From positions 110,177 to 174,176 of the forward strand of contig NZ_VZIZ01000019.1 in assembly GCF_009812035.1 (NCBI RefSeq): a stretch of 64,000 nucleotides of DNA, given 5' to 3'. A program made the position numbers and the translations under genes. Positions within the stretch are counted from its first letter, which is position 1. Each line of letters starts with the position of its first letter. This DNA comes from Psychrobacter nivimaris (lineage in GTDB: Bacteria > Pseudomonadota > Gammaproteobacteria > Pseudomonadales > Moraxellaceae). Under the pieces are notes generated by a model. It searched no databases and was not told where the DNA came from. It saw nothing but the letters and a program-made list of their open reading frames with translations. Below, in pieces: positions 43,017 through 51,862 of the stretch.

Positions 43017-44477
43017 TTAAAACTGTGACCCAGCATCTGCGTCTAAATTATCGATTCCAACTGCTTTTGCAGCGTTTTCGATACTGGCCGTCAGCTCTTG
43101 TAAACTAGTGATACCCGCTTCAACCCATCCACGACGGACGTTTTGTTCTTCAGCAGAGATACCTTCTTGGCTAGCTTGACCGACAGTTGCAATCATCTGG
43201 TCAATCTTGATGCCGTCTTTTTCGCCTTTTTCAACGATAACGTTGAACGCGCCTTCTACTTTGTTGAACTCAGCAGCCAATTTATCAGCAGCTTCTGTGT
43301 GGCCGTTATCCGTTAGATAGTCTTTGATACCGTAGCCGCCCACTGTCTTGCCAGCGACTGTTGTATAGCTACCATTAAAGACGTTTTGGATACCGCGCGC
43401 ATTATTGGCATAGCTTAAATGAGTCAAATCACTAAAGCATTCGTGCTCATCTTCGGTAGAACCCGTAACAAAAGCGACCTGCATACGCTCAGACGCAAGC
43501 TCACCTAATGCTAAGCTGCCCATTTGATACATAATTTGGCGCAGACCATTATCGTATTTGCGCGCTATCAAATCACTACGCAAAGTATTCTCAGTGTCGG
43601 GCTGCCACTGAGCTTCCATCGCGGTCAAATCATCAACCAATAGTTGAGTTGCAGCGGTTAGGAATTCACCACGGCGCTCACAGATACTGGCATCTTCATT
43701 GACGGTCTCACCACTAGTACACTGTCCGGCTTCAGTCGCATAGTCAGTGATTGGGCGATTACCTGCGCCTTCTTTTACGCCATTGTTGTCTTGACCCCAC
43801 AGCATAAATTCAATCGCATGATAGCCAGTCGTTACGTTGGCTTCACTACCACCGATTTCATTCATTTCTGCGAGTAGCTCAGGCGTAATCGTACTGGTAT
43901 CTTGCTTGATACTACCAACAGTAATGCTGTCGCTATTGATGATATTTTCTTGGCTGTTATATTCGCCTTCGTAGTCGTCACCAACATAATCAATCAGCGC
44001 TTCATCAAGTGGCCAAGCATTGATCTGCCCTTCCCAGCTATCGATGCTGTTGATAGCACGTTTATCATTGGCAGTCACAAAGCCTTCATCAAAACGGAAA
44101 ATCTCAGTTTGTGAATATGGTTGGCGTGCTGCTTTATAGGCAGCCTTTGCAGCATCAAGGTTCTCTTGTGTTGGAGTGGCCACGTAAGTTTCTACCGCAG
44201 TTTGTAGCGCTTTAGCAGTGTCCAACGAGTCTTTATAGGCGGCGTGTGCCATATTTGCATAACTGATAATCAATCTATCAATATGTGCTTTTTCGGCAGC
44301 AGTCATCTCTGTATTATCAGTTGTCTCTGTGTTTGCTACTTCTGTTTGCGTTTCTGTCGCAGCATTGGTGTCTTCATCGGCTTGCTTTGTACAGCCCGAC
44401 ACCATTAACAATCCTGCAAGTGCAACAGCTAAAGTAGTTGGTAAAAGCTTACGGCTCGTTACTGTGGTAATCGTCAT
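43017..44477 (-). CDS. Imelysin-family iron-regulated lipoprotein (first copy)
   Basis: A 486-residue imelysin (IrpA-like) with a lipoprotein signal (LMVSGC). The classic GYHAIEFMLWGQDNNG motif (about residue 233) carries the His and Glu (GxHxxE) thought to bind metal. The mature N-terminus is Thr/Glu-rich. A Fur box lies ~170 bases upstream of the start, and the DHOR, second imelysin and DUF1513 genes follow. Start ATG 44477 is chosen (GAGG six bases before it); an in-frame TTG at 44501 has no ribosome site. It likely captures or processes iron in the periplasm. Confidence 0.9.
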   Translation of the reverse strand: MTITTVTSRKLLPTTLAVALAGLLMVSGCTKQADEDTNAATETQTEVANTETTDNTEMTAAEKAHIDRLIISYANMAHAAYKDSLDTAKALQTAVETYVATPTQENLDAAKAAYKAARQPYSQTEIFRFDEGFVTANDKRAINSIDSWEGQINAWPLDEALIDYVGDDYEGEYNSQENIINSDSITVGSIKQDTSTITPELLAEMNEIGGSEANVTTGYHAIEFMLWGQDNNGVKEGAGNRPITDYATEAGQCTSGETVNEDASICERRGEFLTAATQLLVDDLTAMEAQWQPDTENTLRSDLIARKYDNGLRQIMYQMGSLALGELASERMQVAFVTGSTEDEHECFSDLTHLSYANNARGIQNVFNGSYTTVAGKTVGGYGIKDYLTDNGHTEAADKLAAEFNKVEGAFNVIVEKGEKDGIKIDQMIATVGQASQEGISAEEQNVRRGWVEAGITSLQELTASIENAAKAVGIDNLDADAGSQF

Positions 44478-44648
44478 ACATATCCTCAAGAAATATAGCA
44501 AAAAATTCGTTTTGGTTAAGTAGCCTCAATTATTTTGATAATCAAGCCATGTTACAGCAGGCTATCTTAGCCATGCACATTGACTCTCAGTGCGCACGAT
44601 AAGACGTTTAATATTGCATTGATAGCAAACACTGACAAATTATAGTGT

Positions 44649-44669
44649 TATTGATAATCATTATCAATA
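44649..44669. promoter_or_regulatory. Fur box upstream of the imelysin cluster
   Basis: Perfect 10-1-10 palindrome TATTGATAATCATTATCAATA. It contains the core GATAATCATTATC, matching the Fur consensus GATAATGATAATCATTATC in its right half. It lies ~170 bases from the imelysin start, so the four-gene cluster is probably repressed when iron is plentiful. Confidence 0.88.
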
Positions 44670-44728
44670 TTTAATTTAATATTAACTATATCTATCAATA
44701 CTCACTGTTTTATTCAGACTGAAAACAT

Positions 44729-44761
44729 AAAAAAAGAGCCAGCATATCGCTGACTCTTTTT
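44729..44761 (-). terminator. Terminator after the OmpA-like gene
   Basis: Stem AAAAAGAG.CAGC/GCTG.CTCTTTTT with one internal mismatch; T-rich on the minus strand. Confidence 0.75.
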
Positions 44762-44832
44762 GAAATATATGTGCTCAAATATCTAGCACATACTTAATAG
44801 CTATATAACTATTTATTAGTTATAGCTATTTA

Positions 44833-45489
44833 TTAGTTTACGCTCTGTGGTGCATTAACTGTTAGCTCAACACGGCGGTTTTGACCACGGCCGTATTCAG
44901 TGTTGTTGTCTGCGATTGGACGTGACTCACCGTAAGCAACAACGTTTACACGGTTTGAAGCAACACCGCGAGCTGTTAAGTAGTTAGCAACTGAGTAAGC
45001 ACGATCACGTGACAGACCCATGTTGTAAGATGCAGAACCCTTGCTATCAGTGTGACCAGCGATAGTAATTGTGTTTTGGTTATACTGGTTCATCGTTGAA
45101 GCAAGCTTATCAAGCGTTGGCTTGAATGATGAGCTAAGGGTTGCATCATCAAATGAGAACGTGATGCTACCTGGCATAACCAAATCAATGTTACCAGTGG
45201 TTGGGTTCTGCTCAACAGTTACGCCTGTGCCAGCCATTTGCTGCTCAAGTTGACGAGCTTGACGCTCCATGTAGTAACCAACGCCTGCACCTAGTGCTGC
45301 GCCGATAGCCGCATCACGACCAGTTTTGTCGCCGCCTGTTGCTTTTGAAATAGTTGCACCGCCTGCTGCACCAACTAGACCACCTAGAGCAGCTTTGTTT
45401 AGACGCTGTTGTCCAGTGTTTGGATCTGTTGTACAGCCGCTAAGTGCTAGACCTGATGCTACTGCTGCAATCATTAAAGTATTACGCAT
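44833..45489 (-). CDS. OmpA-family lipoprotein (YiaD-like)
   Basis: A 218-residue outer-membrane lipoprotein. The signal peptide ends with LALSGC (Cys19). A glycine-rich helix-hairpin segment (LGGLVGAAGGATISKATGG and GRDAAIGAALGAGVGYYM, about residues 35-73) precedes a C-terminal OmpA domain (SITFSFDDATLSSSFKPTLDKLA then TIAGHTDSKGSASYNMGLSRDRAYSVANYLTARGV), which binds peptidoglycan. It helps anchor the outer membrane to the wall. It is a single gene with an AGAGGAAATATT leader. Confidence 0.9.
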   Translation of the reverse strand: MRNTLMIAAVASGLALSGCTTDPNTGQQRLNKAALGGLVGAAGGATISKATGGDKTGRDAAIGAALGAGVGYYMERQARQLEQQMAGTGVTVEQNPTTGNIDLVMPGSITFSFDDATLSSSFKPTLDKLASTMNQYNQNTITIAGHTDSKGSASYNMGLSRDRAYSVANYLTARGVASNRVNVVAYGESRPIADNNTEYGRGQNRRVELTVNAPQSVN

Positions 45490-45863
45490 AATATTTCCTC
45501 TTAAGTTTAAAAATCGTGCTTTTTATAAAGATTGTCCATTAATCTTTTTTAAGTACTTATCTACATTCCCTATTATTATGGCAACTACAACCTATCTCTG
45601 TGTAATATTTTGTCATACCTATGTATGAGAAGTGCAGGTTATATTTCAATGATTTTATAGGTCAAATTTTCGCGCCTTGCTACCACTAGTCACGTTTACA
45701 ACCGTACACTACAACATGTTTCTGCTAAAATTATATTGCTGAATTTGTCGGCTTTAAATAGTCATGATTTGAAGCTTTACGTTCATAATATTCCTGACTT
45801 GACTAGGACAGATTCAGCGGCATACGGCTTATTATTAATCAGATAGACTGAAAAGGATTGAGC
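45490..45863. other. Intergenic region between the OmpA-like gene and the acyltransferase
   Basis: About 374 AT-rich bases with no gene. It must contain two divergent promoters. No motif was recognised. Confidence 0.5.
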
Positions 45864-46826
45864 ATGCGATTGACATCTACCATTCGAAAAATGCATAAAC
45901 GTTCGCCTAAATTGGGTAAAGCTGTGTCGCTTGCAACAGCCACTGGTGTCATCGCCGCCAATAGCTTCGGTGGTAGTATTCCTTTATGGCTAATGGGCGT
46001 CGGTAAAGTCATTACTGGCGCCTCTATTGCAGACAAAGCCGTCATAAAAATTGCTACTCACTGGATCAGTAGCAACAGTGCCTTGATCGATAACATGTTG
46101 CCTCGTAAAGATTGGCGTATCAACCTACCGGACGATATCCATACCAATGGTAAATACCTGCTAGTGAGCAACCACCAATCATGGGTCGATACTAGCATCG
46201 TGCAGTATATTGGCGAAAAACGTTTGCCACTTACGCGATTTTTTACCAAGTTTGAGCTGATCTACATCCCTATCGTTGGTCAAGCTTTTTACTTTTTAGA
46301 TTTTCCAATGATGCGCCGACACTCAAAAGAAGCCATCGCCAAAAACCCTGCGCTAAAAGGCAAAGACATCGAAGAAGCCAAACGTGCCTGCGCCCTACTA
46401 AAAGACAAACCTTTTACCTTATTAAATTATTTGGAAGGTACTCGTTTTACCAAAGCCAAACAAGCTCAGCAAAAATCGCCTTATACGCACTTATTAAAAC
46501 CTCGTGCAGGCGGATTATCATTGGCTATCAGCGCGCTAGGTGAAGATATCGATGGCATATTAGACATGACCATCGTATACCCTGATGGTGTGCCAAGCTA
46601 TGGGGATCTTTGGAAAGGTAATATCAAACGCTTGGGCGTTGATTTGCGCTACATCGACATACCAGATGCGTTGTTCGAAAGTATCAAACAAGGTGGCTAC
46701 GAAAATGATGAAGACACAAAAGCTCAAATGTTCGACTGGGTTGAGCAAGTGTGGCGTCAAAAAGATGAACGTATTAGCACTATGTTGGTAGATTTTGAAA
46801 CCAATCCTAAAACGCAAGATGCCTAA
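45864..46826 (+). CDS. PlsC-family acyltransferase (YihG-like)
   Basis: A 320-residue membrane acyltransferase of the PlsC/LPLAT superfamily, probably acting on lysophospholipids. The catalytic NHQSWVD (Asn-His-x4-Asp, about residue 109) and the substrate motif NYLEGTRFT (about 191) are present, and KPRAGGLSLAISALGEDIDGILDMTIVYPDG follows. The length and sequence resemble YihG/YihF. ATG 45864 is chosen over TTG 45858 because AAAAGGA is correctly spaced. Natural substrate unproven. Confidence 0.87.
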   Translation: MRLTSTIRKMHKRSPKLGKAVSLATATGVIAANSFGGSIPLWLMGVGKVITGASIADKAVIKIATHWISSNSALIDNMLPRKDWRINLPDDIHTNGKYLLVSNHQSWVDTSIVQYIGEKRLPLTRFFTKFELIYIPIVGQAFYFLDFPMMRRHSKEAIAKNPALKGKDIEEAKRACALLKDKPFTLLNYLEGTRFTKAKQAQQKSPYTHLLKPRAGGLSLAISALGEDIDGILDMTIVYPDGVPSYGDLWKGNIKRLGVDLRYIDIPDALFESIKQGGYENDEDTKAQMFDWVEQVWRQKDERISTMLVDFETNPKTQDA

Positions 46827-47207
46827 CAAAGACGCTCAGCAATACTAAACTGGCTGTCCGTCAAATCTTATCAAATACCAAGCACAGTCTATACAAGCAT
46901 ACTAAGTACTAAATATCGATGTAACAAACGTTAATGTAATAAGTATCGAGCACGAGATAAAAAGTTATTGGACAACAAAATTACGGGTACAAATGTCACA
47001 ATAGTCATATCTTACTTATGATGTTTACTGTTAAAACAGCCATGCATCATAAGTAAATTTTAATTAAGGATGGGTTGTTTTTTAGCCTTATTCATTGATA
47101 ATGTGACTAATCATGAACTCATAGATTTTCGATGTCTACTTTGATAGTAAATGGTAGTAAATATCGAATTCTGACCCATTTTTTGTGCCATTTATTACTT
47201 ATAAGGT
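46827..47207. other. Intergenic region with a nested hairpin
   Basis: About 380 bases, no gene. It contains the two-level hairpin at 47012-47056. The promoter of the following gene should lie to the right. Confidence 0.5.
47012..47056. repeat. Nested inverted repeat
   Basis: Perfect 12-bp outer arms TTACTTATGATG/CATCATAAGTAA (47012-47023, 47045-47056) enclose a second stem CTGTT/AACAG (47028-47032, 47035-47039). ATTTTAATT follows, so termination is possible but the T tract is poor. Confidence 0.75.
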
Positions 47208-48305
47208 ATGACTGTGCCCACCTCTACTACTAGCTCGCCGTTAGCTACCGAATCTGTTTTGAGTCAGCCTCCTTATCCAATAAGTGATGAGCCACCAAAA
47301 CCGAACCATCCAAAGCCGAGTCGCTTTAAGCTCACTTACGATATTGTCATGATTATTGCCATCAGTATTGATCTGCTATTGATCAGTATCGACGCTATTT
47401 TGATGAGCAATTTTAGTAGTAATGCTGCAGAATGGCTAACCATCAGTGAAGCGCTCAATTGGTATCAAACAACCCTACATGATCCTCTACGCACTGCTGG
47501 AGGATTTTTTACTATCTTTTTGGTCGTTGAGTTGCTATTGCGTTGGGCGATTGCCATCAAACAAAAAGTCTATTATCGCTGGTTCTTTTTCCCATTCGTT
47601 CATTGGTACGAAGTATTAGGCTGTTTTCCGCAGCTACGTGCTTTGCGACTGCTGCGAGCGGTCGTTATTGGACGACGTCTATATCAGCTTGGCTATCAAG
47701 TACTGCCGCAGGCGTGGATCAATCGAATCAAGTTCTACATTGACCTACTGTTAGAAGAACTCTCCGATCGCGTTATTTTGACAGCGATACAAAACTTTCG
47801 ACAAGAGCTAACCAGTTCAGACACGCATAAATCATTCATCGAGTCGACGATTGCAAAAAATCGAAATGAGATTGAAGCGGCCGTATTGTCCGTACTGCGT
47901 ACAGAGCTTGCACCAAAGCTGCAGGAACTGACTGCCTCATCAGGTGGCGGCAGTATATTGGCGAGCGAAATGGGTAATGCTATTGAAGAAGGATTGGCCA
48001 ACACACCTGAGTTGCGCCGCTATCTACGCATGATACCGATCGCGGGCAGCCTTATTGAATCACAGCTACATCACGTCGGGCACAATATCGGTGAGAACGT
48101 CGTAAATGCATTAAACAAGCGACTTTTAGACCCTAAGCGCTTGGATATATTAATGATGGAAATTGCTAGCGGTATTGCGCAAATAGATACCAATAATACA
48201 GCGCTAGATACCTTAATTTCTAGTATCATTGATGACAGTTTGACTGCGTTTGAAGCGCAAGTAAAAGTGCAGCAATGGAAGCACCAAGATATACTAAATC
48301 TATAG
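47208..48305 (+). CDS. Voltage-sensor-like membrane protein without pore, unknown function
   Basis: A 365-residue protein. After a Pro/Ser/Thr-rich N-terminus there is a membrane segment (about residues 44-66), then GGFFTIFLVVELLLRWAIAI (about 98-117), an aromatic segment WFFFPFVHWYEVLGCFP, and a positively charged helix RALRLLRAVVIGRRLYQLG with Arg every third residue. This order resembles S1-S4 of a voltage-sensing domain, yet no pore loop or S5-S6 follows. The remaining ~190 residues are soluble and helical, with a GGGSILASEMGNAIEEG loop. I do not recognise the family and infer the resemblance from pattern only. ATG 47208 follows ATAAGGT. Confidence 0.65.
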   Translation: MTVPTSTTSSPLATESVLSQPPYPISDEPPKPNHPKPSRFKLTYDIVMIIAISIDLLLISIDAILMSNFSSNAAEWLTISEALNWYQTTLHDPLRTAGGFFTIFLVVELLLRWAIAIKQKVYYRWFFFPFVHWYEVLGCFPQLRALRLLRAVVIGRRLYQLGYQVLPQAWINRIKFYIDLLLEELSDRVILTAIQNFRQELTSSDTHKSFIESTIAKNRNEIEAAVLSVLRTELAPKLQELTASSGGGSILASEMGNAIEEGLANTPELRRYLRMIPIAGSLIESQLHHVGHNIGENVVNALNKRLLDPKRLDILMMEIASGIAQIDTNNTALDTLISSIIDDSLTAFEAQVKVQQWKHQDILNL

Positions 48306-48376
48306 TTTAGCTATCTAATAGCATGACGTAATAAGAGACATAATACCGTGACAGAATTATTTTTAAGGGTTTGTAT

Positions 48377-49201
48377 ATGACAGTTTCAGCTAACGATAAC
48401 CAGACTGCACCAGCGCTAGCTTTCTATGGCAAGATGCTGACGTTTTCACGCGTACAGTTTAGTACAAGCGATCTAGCAGCTATAGAAGCTCAGCTAACTG
48501 AAACGCTCAGTAATAAATCGAGCAATATCCCTATCCTTATTGATAGTGACGTTGAACAAGATTTATCAGCATTGGTAGAGCTGTTATGGGCATGGGGATT
48601 GCAGCCTATTGGCGTGGTGACAGGTATGCTTGATGCGCAAGCACGTGAGCAGCGCTTAGCGATATTCCCAGCAGATGGTAAGCGTATTGAGCGTATATTA
48701 CCAAGTAAAAAAGCTCCCATCCCTACTCAAAAGGCAGTAGAAAACGATAACGCCGAAGCAGTTAGTGCTAACAACGTCGATGATACTTCTACCACGAGCG
48801 AACCTGCCACTGAAACCACACTATCTAATATGCCAACCGAGACATTGGTAAGTACTCAGCATATTACTAGCTTAATCTATGATCAAATGCTGCGTTCAGG
48901 ACAAAGCCTCAATCACGTTGGTGGCGACTTGATTTTGACCAGTAGTATCAATAGTGGTGCTGAAGCGATTACTGACAATAGCTTGCATGTATATGGCCGT
49001 GCACAAGGGCGTTTGGTGGCAGGCGCAACAGGGGATAAAGATGCCCGTATATTCTGCCAAGTCTTTAATCCGTCATTGGTATCAGTAGCAGGAACCTATT
49101 GCTTACGAGACAACTTACCTGAGCATGTCATCGACAAGTCGGTGCAAGTGAAATTTGTAGAAGGCGAAGGCTTAGTATTTACTGTGATGGATGAAGTTTA
49201 G
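48377..49201 (+). CDS. minC: Septum site-determining protein MinC
   Basis: MinC blocks FtsZ assembly away from midcell together with MinD. The 274-residue protein has a variable N-terminal FtsZ-binding domain, a disordered linker with Thr/Glu-rich sequence (about residues 130-155), and the C-terminal beta-helix domain from RSGQSLNHVGGDLILTSSINSGAEAITDNSLHVYGRAQGRLVAGATGD, which binds MinD. The start ATG 48377 is preferred to TTG 48371. The minD gene follows after ~290 bp, so minC may have its own promoter. Confidence 0.92.
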   Translation: MTVSANDNQTAPALAFYGKMLTFSRVQFSTSDLAAIEAQLTETLSNKSSNIPILIDSDVEQDLSALVELLWAWGLQPIGVVTGMLDAQAREQRLAIFPADGKRIERILPSKKAPIPTQKAVENDNAEAVSANNVDDTSTTSEPATETTLSNMPTETLVSTQHITSLIYDQMLRSGQSLNHVGGDLILTSSINSGAEAITDNSLHVYGRAQGRLVAGATGDKDARIFCQVFNPSLVSVAGTYCLRDNLPEHVIDKSVQVKFVEGEGLVFTVMDEV

Positions 49202-49490
49202 AACGCCATTAAAAATAATACACCGTGAAGTGACTTTATAGAAAACTAAGGTAGTTAAGCTGCTCTATTCGACAAGCCAAAAACCATAGTTATAACCCTA
49301 CTAATATTACGCAGAGAGGCTAATTTAGCGATACATAGGTTGTTTTTCTGCTTTAGTATCGAGCTGCTATAAATTTTTGTTTATTTATGCTAGGCTAGCT
49401 TCGAAGATAGTGTATATATGTTAGGTGAATAACATGTAATTTTGCTATTTATATAAAAGATATCCCATTGATTCATAGGAGTGTGCCATT

Positions 49491-50303
49491 GTGGCGAAGA
49501 TAGTTGTAATCACTTCAGGTAAAGGCGGTGTGGGTAAAACCACGACAAGTGCTTCTTTTGCCGCTGGTTTGGCGTTACGTGGCTATAAAACAGTTGTTAT
49601 CGACTTTGATGTAGGTCTACGTAATCTAGACTTAATCATGGGTTGCGAAAACAGAATTGTTTATGACTTCGTTGATGTCATCACTGGAAACGCGCGTTTG
49701 TCGCAAGCACTTGTCAAAGACAAACAGCTTGAAAACTTATATATCCTGCCCGCCAGTCAGACACGCGATAAAGACGCACTGACAGACGAAGGGGTATCAG
49801 AGGTAATGGCTGAACTCTCTAAACAGTTTGACTATATCATTTGTGACTCACCTGCCGGTATCGAGCGCGGTGCACAGCTAGCGATGTATCATGCAGATGA
49901 AGCTATTATTGTCACTAACCCTGAGATCTCTTCAGTGCGTGACTCAGATAGAATCATCGGTATTCTGCAAAGTCAGACGAAAAAAGTAGAAGAGAACCAA
50001 GGGACTGTTCGCGAGCATTTGATTATTACTCGTTATAATCCTGAACGTGCGGCTGCCAATGAGATGATGGATATTGATACTATCTCAAATGATATCCTAA
50101 AAGTTCCACTACTTGGGGTTGTGCCTGAGAGCCATTCTGTGCTTGAAGCGTCCAACCATGGCGAACCAGTTATTCATTATACCGACTCTGTGGCTGGTCA
50201 ATGTTATGAAGACATTGTCGCCCGTTTCTTGGGTGAAGAGCGTCCATTACGTCATATTGACGTGAAGAAAAAGAGTCTATTACAGCGCTGGTTTGGGGGA
50301 TAA
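49491..50303 (+). CDS. minD: Septum site-determining protein MinD
   Basis: MinD is the membrane-bound ATPase that carries MinC and oscillates with MinE. The 270-residue protein starts with GTG (49491), and GGAGTG sits 10 bases upstream. It has the deviant Walker [13 protein letters not shown] (about residues 9-20), the switch [10 protein letters not shown], and the C-terminal amphipathic membrane-targeting helix LLQRWFGG. Its stop overlaps the minE start by one base. Confidence 0.97.
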   Translation: MAKIVVITSGKGGVGKTTTSASFAAGLALRGYKTVVIDFDVGLRNLDLIMGCENRIVYDFVDVITGNARLSQALVKDKQLENLYILPASQTRDKDALTDEGVSEVMAELSKQFDYIICDSPAGIERGAQLAMYHADEAIIVTNPEISSVRDSDRIIGILQSQTKKVEENQGTVREHLIITRYNPERAAANEMMDIDTISNDILKVPLLGVVPESHSVLEASNHGEPVIHYTDSVAGQCYEDIVARFLGEERPLRHIDVKKKSLLQRWFGG

Positions 50304-50596
50304 TGATGACTAAGAAAAAAGGATTTTGGAGTAGCCTATTTGGTACTGACGACAACAGTAACGCAGGTAGCGCAAATTTAGCAACTGAGCGTTTAAAAGT
50401 TATCGTTGCTAGCGAAAACAGATTGAACAATCGCTTAACGGTTGATCGTATCGAAAAAATGAAACGTGAAATCTTAGAAGTTGTGAACAAATACGTTAAC
50501 GGTGTGCAAATTGATGATGTCAATATTAACCATCGTTCTGAAGACAGCTTAGATGTGTTAGAGATGAATATCAATTTACCTGAGCATAAGAAATAG
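50303..50596 (+). CDS. minE: Cell division topological specificity factor MinE
   Basis: MinE stimulates MinD ATPase and drives its oscillation. The 97-residue protein opens [15 protein letters not shown], then has the MinD-binding helix region [17 protein letters not shown] (about residues 28-44) and the dimer fold. Its ATG uses the last base of the minD stop (TAATG), translationally coupled. A terminator follows. Confidence 0.95.
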   Translation: MMTKKKGFWSSLFGTDDNSNAGSANLATERLKVIVASENRLNNRLTVDRIEKMKREILEVVNKYVNGVQIDDVNINHRSEDSLDVLEMNINLPEHKK

Positions 50597-50627
50597 CATT
50601 CTAACAGTACGTATTTCTACAATGAAT

Positions 50628-50662
50628 AAAAAAAGCCCCAAGTTTGATACTTGGGGCTTTTT
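50628..50662. terminator. Bidirectional terminator between minE and cytochrome b561
   Basis: Perfect 13-bp stem AAAAGCCCCAAGT/ACTTGGGGCTTTT with a 5-base loop, between converging genes. Confidence 0.9.
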
Positions 50663-50681
50663 GATGTTTATCGATTAAAGA

Positions 50682-51209
50682 TTATTTCATACGGGCAATG
50701 AGATTGTCTTTTTTGACAAACTGATGATATAACGCGGCTGCTATATGCAAGACCGTAAAACCAATAATCATTGGCCAGATAATCTCAGTATGCAAGTTAT
50801 TATAAAAACGAGCCAAACTTCTATCTGGGGTCACGAATACAGGTATCTGAAAAGTACCAAAAATATCGACTGGTCGACCGCCATATACTGCCATCAATAA
50901 GCCAACCATTGGCATAGCAATCAGTATGGCATAGAGAGCAAAATGTGACAGCTGAGATACGAGCATTTGCCATTTTGGCATGGCTAACGGTGGTGGTGCC
51001 TTGGTAAAAATGCGGTTGATGACTCGGGCAATCATCCAAAATAATAGACTCACGCCGAACGCTTTATGGTATCCAATAAACACATTGCTATCTAAATTCT
51101 CATATAGCAGTATCATTAGCCATGTGACTAACAGTAAGGCTGCACTAATCCAATGAAAAATACGGCTACTAACCGACCACTTTGATACATTCGAGTTGGC
51201 ATTATTCAT
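50682..51209 (-). CDS. Cytochrome b561 family protein
   Basis: A 175-residue four-helix membrane cytochrome b561 of the bacterial type. Heme-ligand histidines are placed as in the family: FHWISAALLLVTWLM (helix 1), GYHKAFGVSLLFW (helix 2), SQLSHFALYAILIAMPMVGLLM (helix 3) and HIAAALYHQFVKKD (helix 4). It moves electrons between quinone and a periplasmic partner; in E. coli CybB oxidises superoxide to donate electrons to quinone. It is a single gene. Confidence 0.87.
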   Translation of the reverse strand: MNNANSNVSKWSVSSRIFHWISAALLLVTWLMILLYENLDSNVFIGYHKAFGVSLLFWMIARVINRIFTKAPPPLAMPKWQMLVSQLSHFALYAILIAMPMVGLLMAVYGGRPVDIFGTFQIPVFVTPDRSLARFYNNLHTEIIWPMIIGFTVLHIAAALYHQFVKKDNLIARMK

Positions 51210-51347
51210 GAGTGACTCTACTACCTTTATCAGGAATTATCTCTAATCGATTTTATAAGCCAGCTAATGCTCTTCAACAGATGAAGTCATTAACATTACT
51301 GGCTTACTATTTATAGAACGGAGAATACCTTAAATAGCGATAAGAAT

Positions 51348-51845
51348 CTAGCTATCCGAATCAATCAGGTGATAGGCAATTTTATCCAAATCTGGCACTA
51401 AGTATAGCTCGTCATCAATCATCACTGTTTGATATAGGTAGGATGAGACGTCATTTTTATTAAAGTACTCTTCCCTATCTTCGCCATTGGCAGTACTAAA
51501 CTGTTCAGGTGTCTCTACATCTTTGACTTCAGAAATTCGTGCTTGCAGCTGACGCAAATCACCTGCTGTCTGTAAGGCAAAACGGTGATCAGTCGTATTA
51601 CCTTCCAAAACAACCATTTTGTCTGGGATTTGATCTTGCAGTAGCAAATGAAATACAGCCAAATCTTGCTGTTGCCAGTCGTACCTAGAAACCTGCTGCT
51701 GGGACTCATCCACACTCAAAATTAGGCTACTTGGAATGATCCAGTCCGGCTGGTTAACTGCTGGAACAATAGTGACGTCAAGCATACCGTTGTTGGTAGT
51801 CAACAGACTCACAGCCTCAAACGAATGTTTTAAAATTTGTGTCAT
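51348..51845 (-). CDS. chpC: ChpC-like CheW-family protein
   Basis: A 165-residue protein that closes the chemosensory operon, starting 17 bp after chpB. It is probably a divergent CheW coupling protein (ChpC position): the C-terminal SSYLYQTVMIDDELYLVPDLDKIAYHLI region and the early SVSLLTTNNGMLDVTI-like strand would fit a CheW beta-barrel, but conservation is weak. ChpC in Pseudomonas links input signals to the array. The gene position supports the name more than the sequence does. Confidence 0.6.
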   Translation of the reverse strand: MTQILKHSFEAVSLLTTNNGMLDVTIVPAVNQPDWIIPSSLILSVDESQQQVSRYDWQQQDLAVFHLLLQDQIPDKMVVLEGNTTDHRFALQTAGDLRQLQARISEVKDVETPEQFSTANGEDREEYFNKNDVSSYLYQTVMIDDELYLVPDLDKIAYHLIDSDS

Positions 51846-51862
51846 ACGTCACTCGCAATAAG

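Larger units (their letters stand above)
44478..44832. other. Intergenic region with the Fur box and ompA-like terminator
   Basis: About 355 bases without a gene. It contains the Fur box (44649-44669) and, at 44729-44761, the terminator of the downstream OmpA-like gene. Confidence 0.6.
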
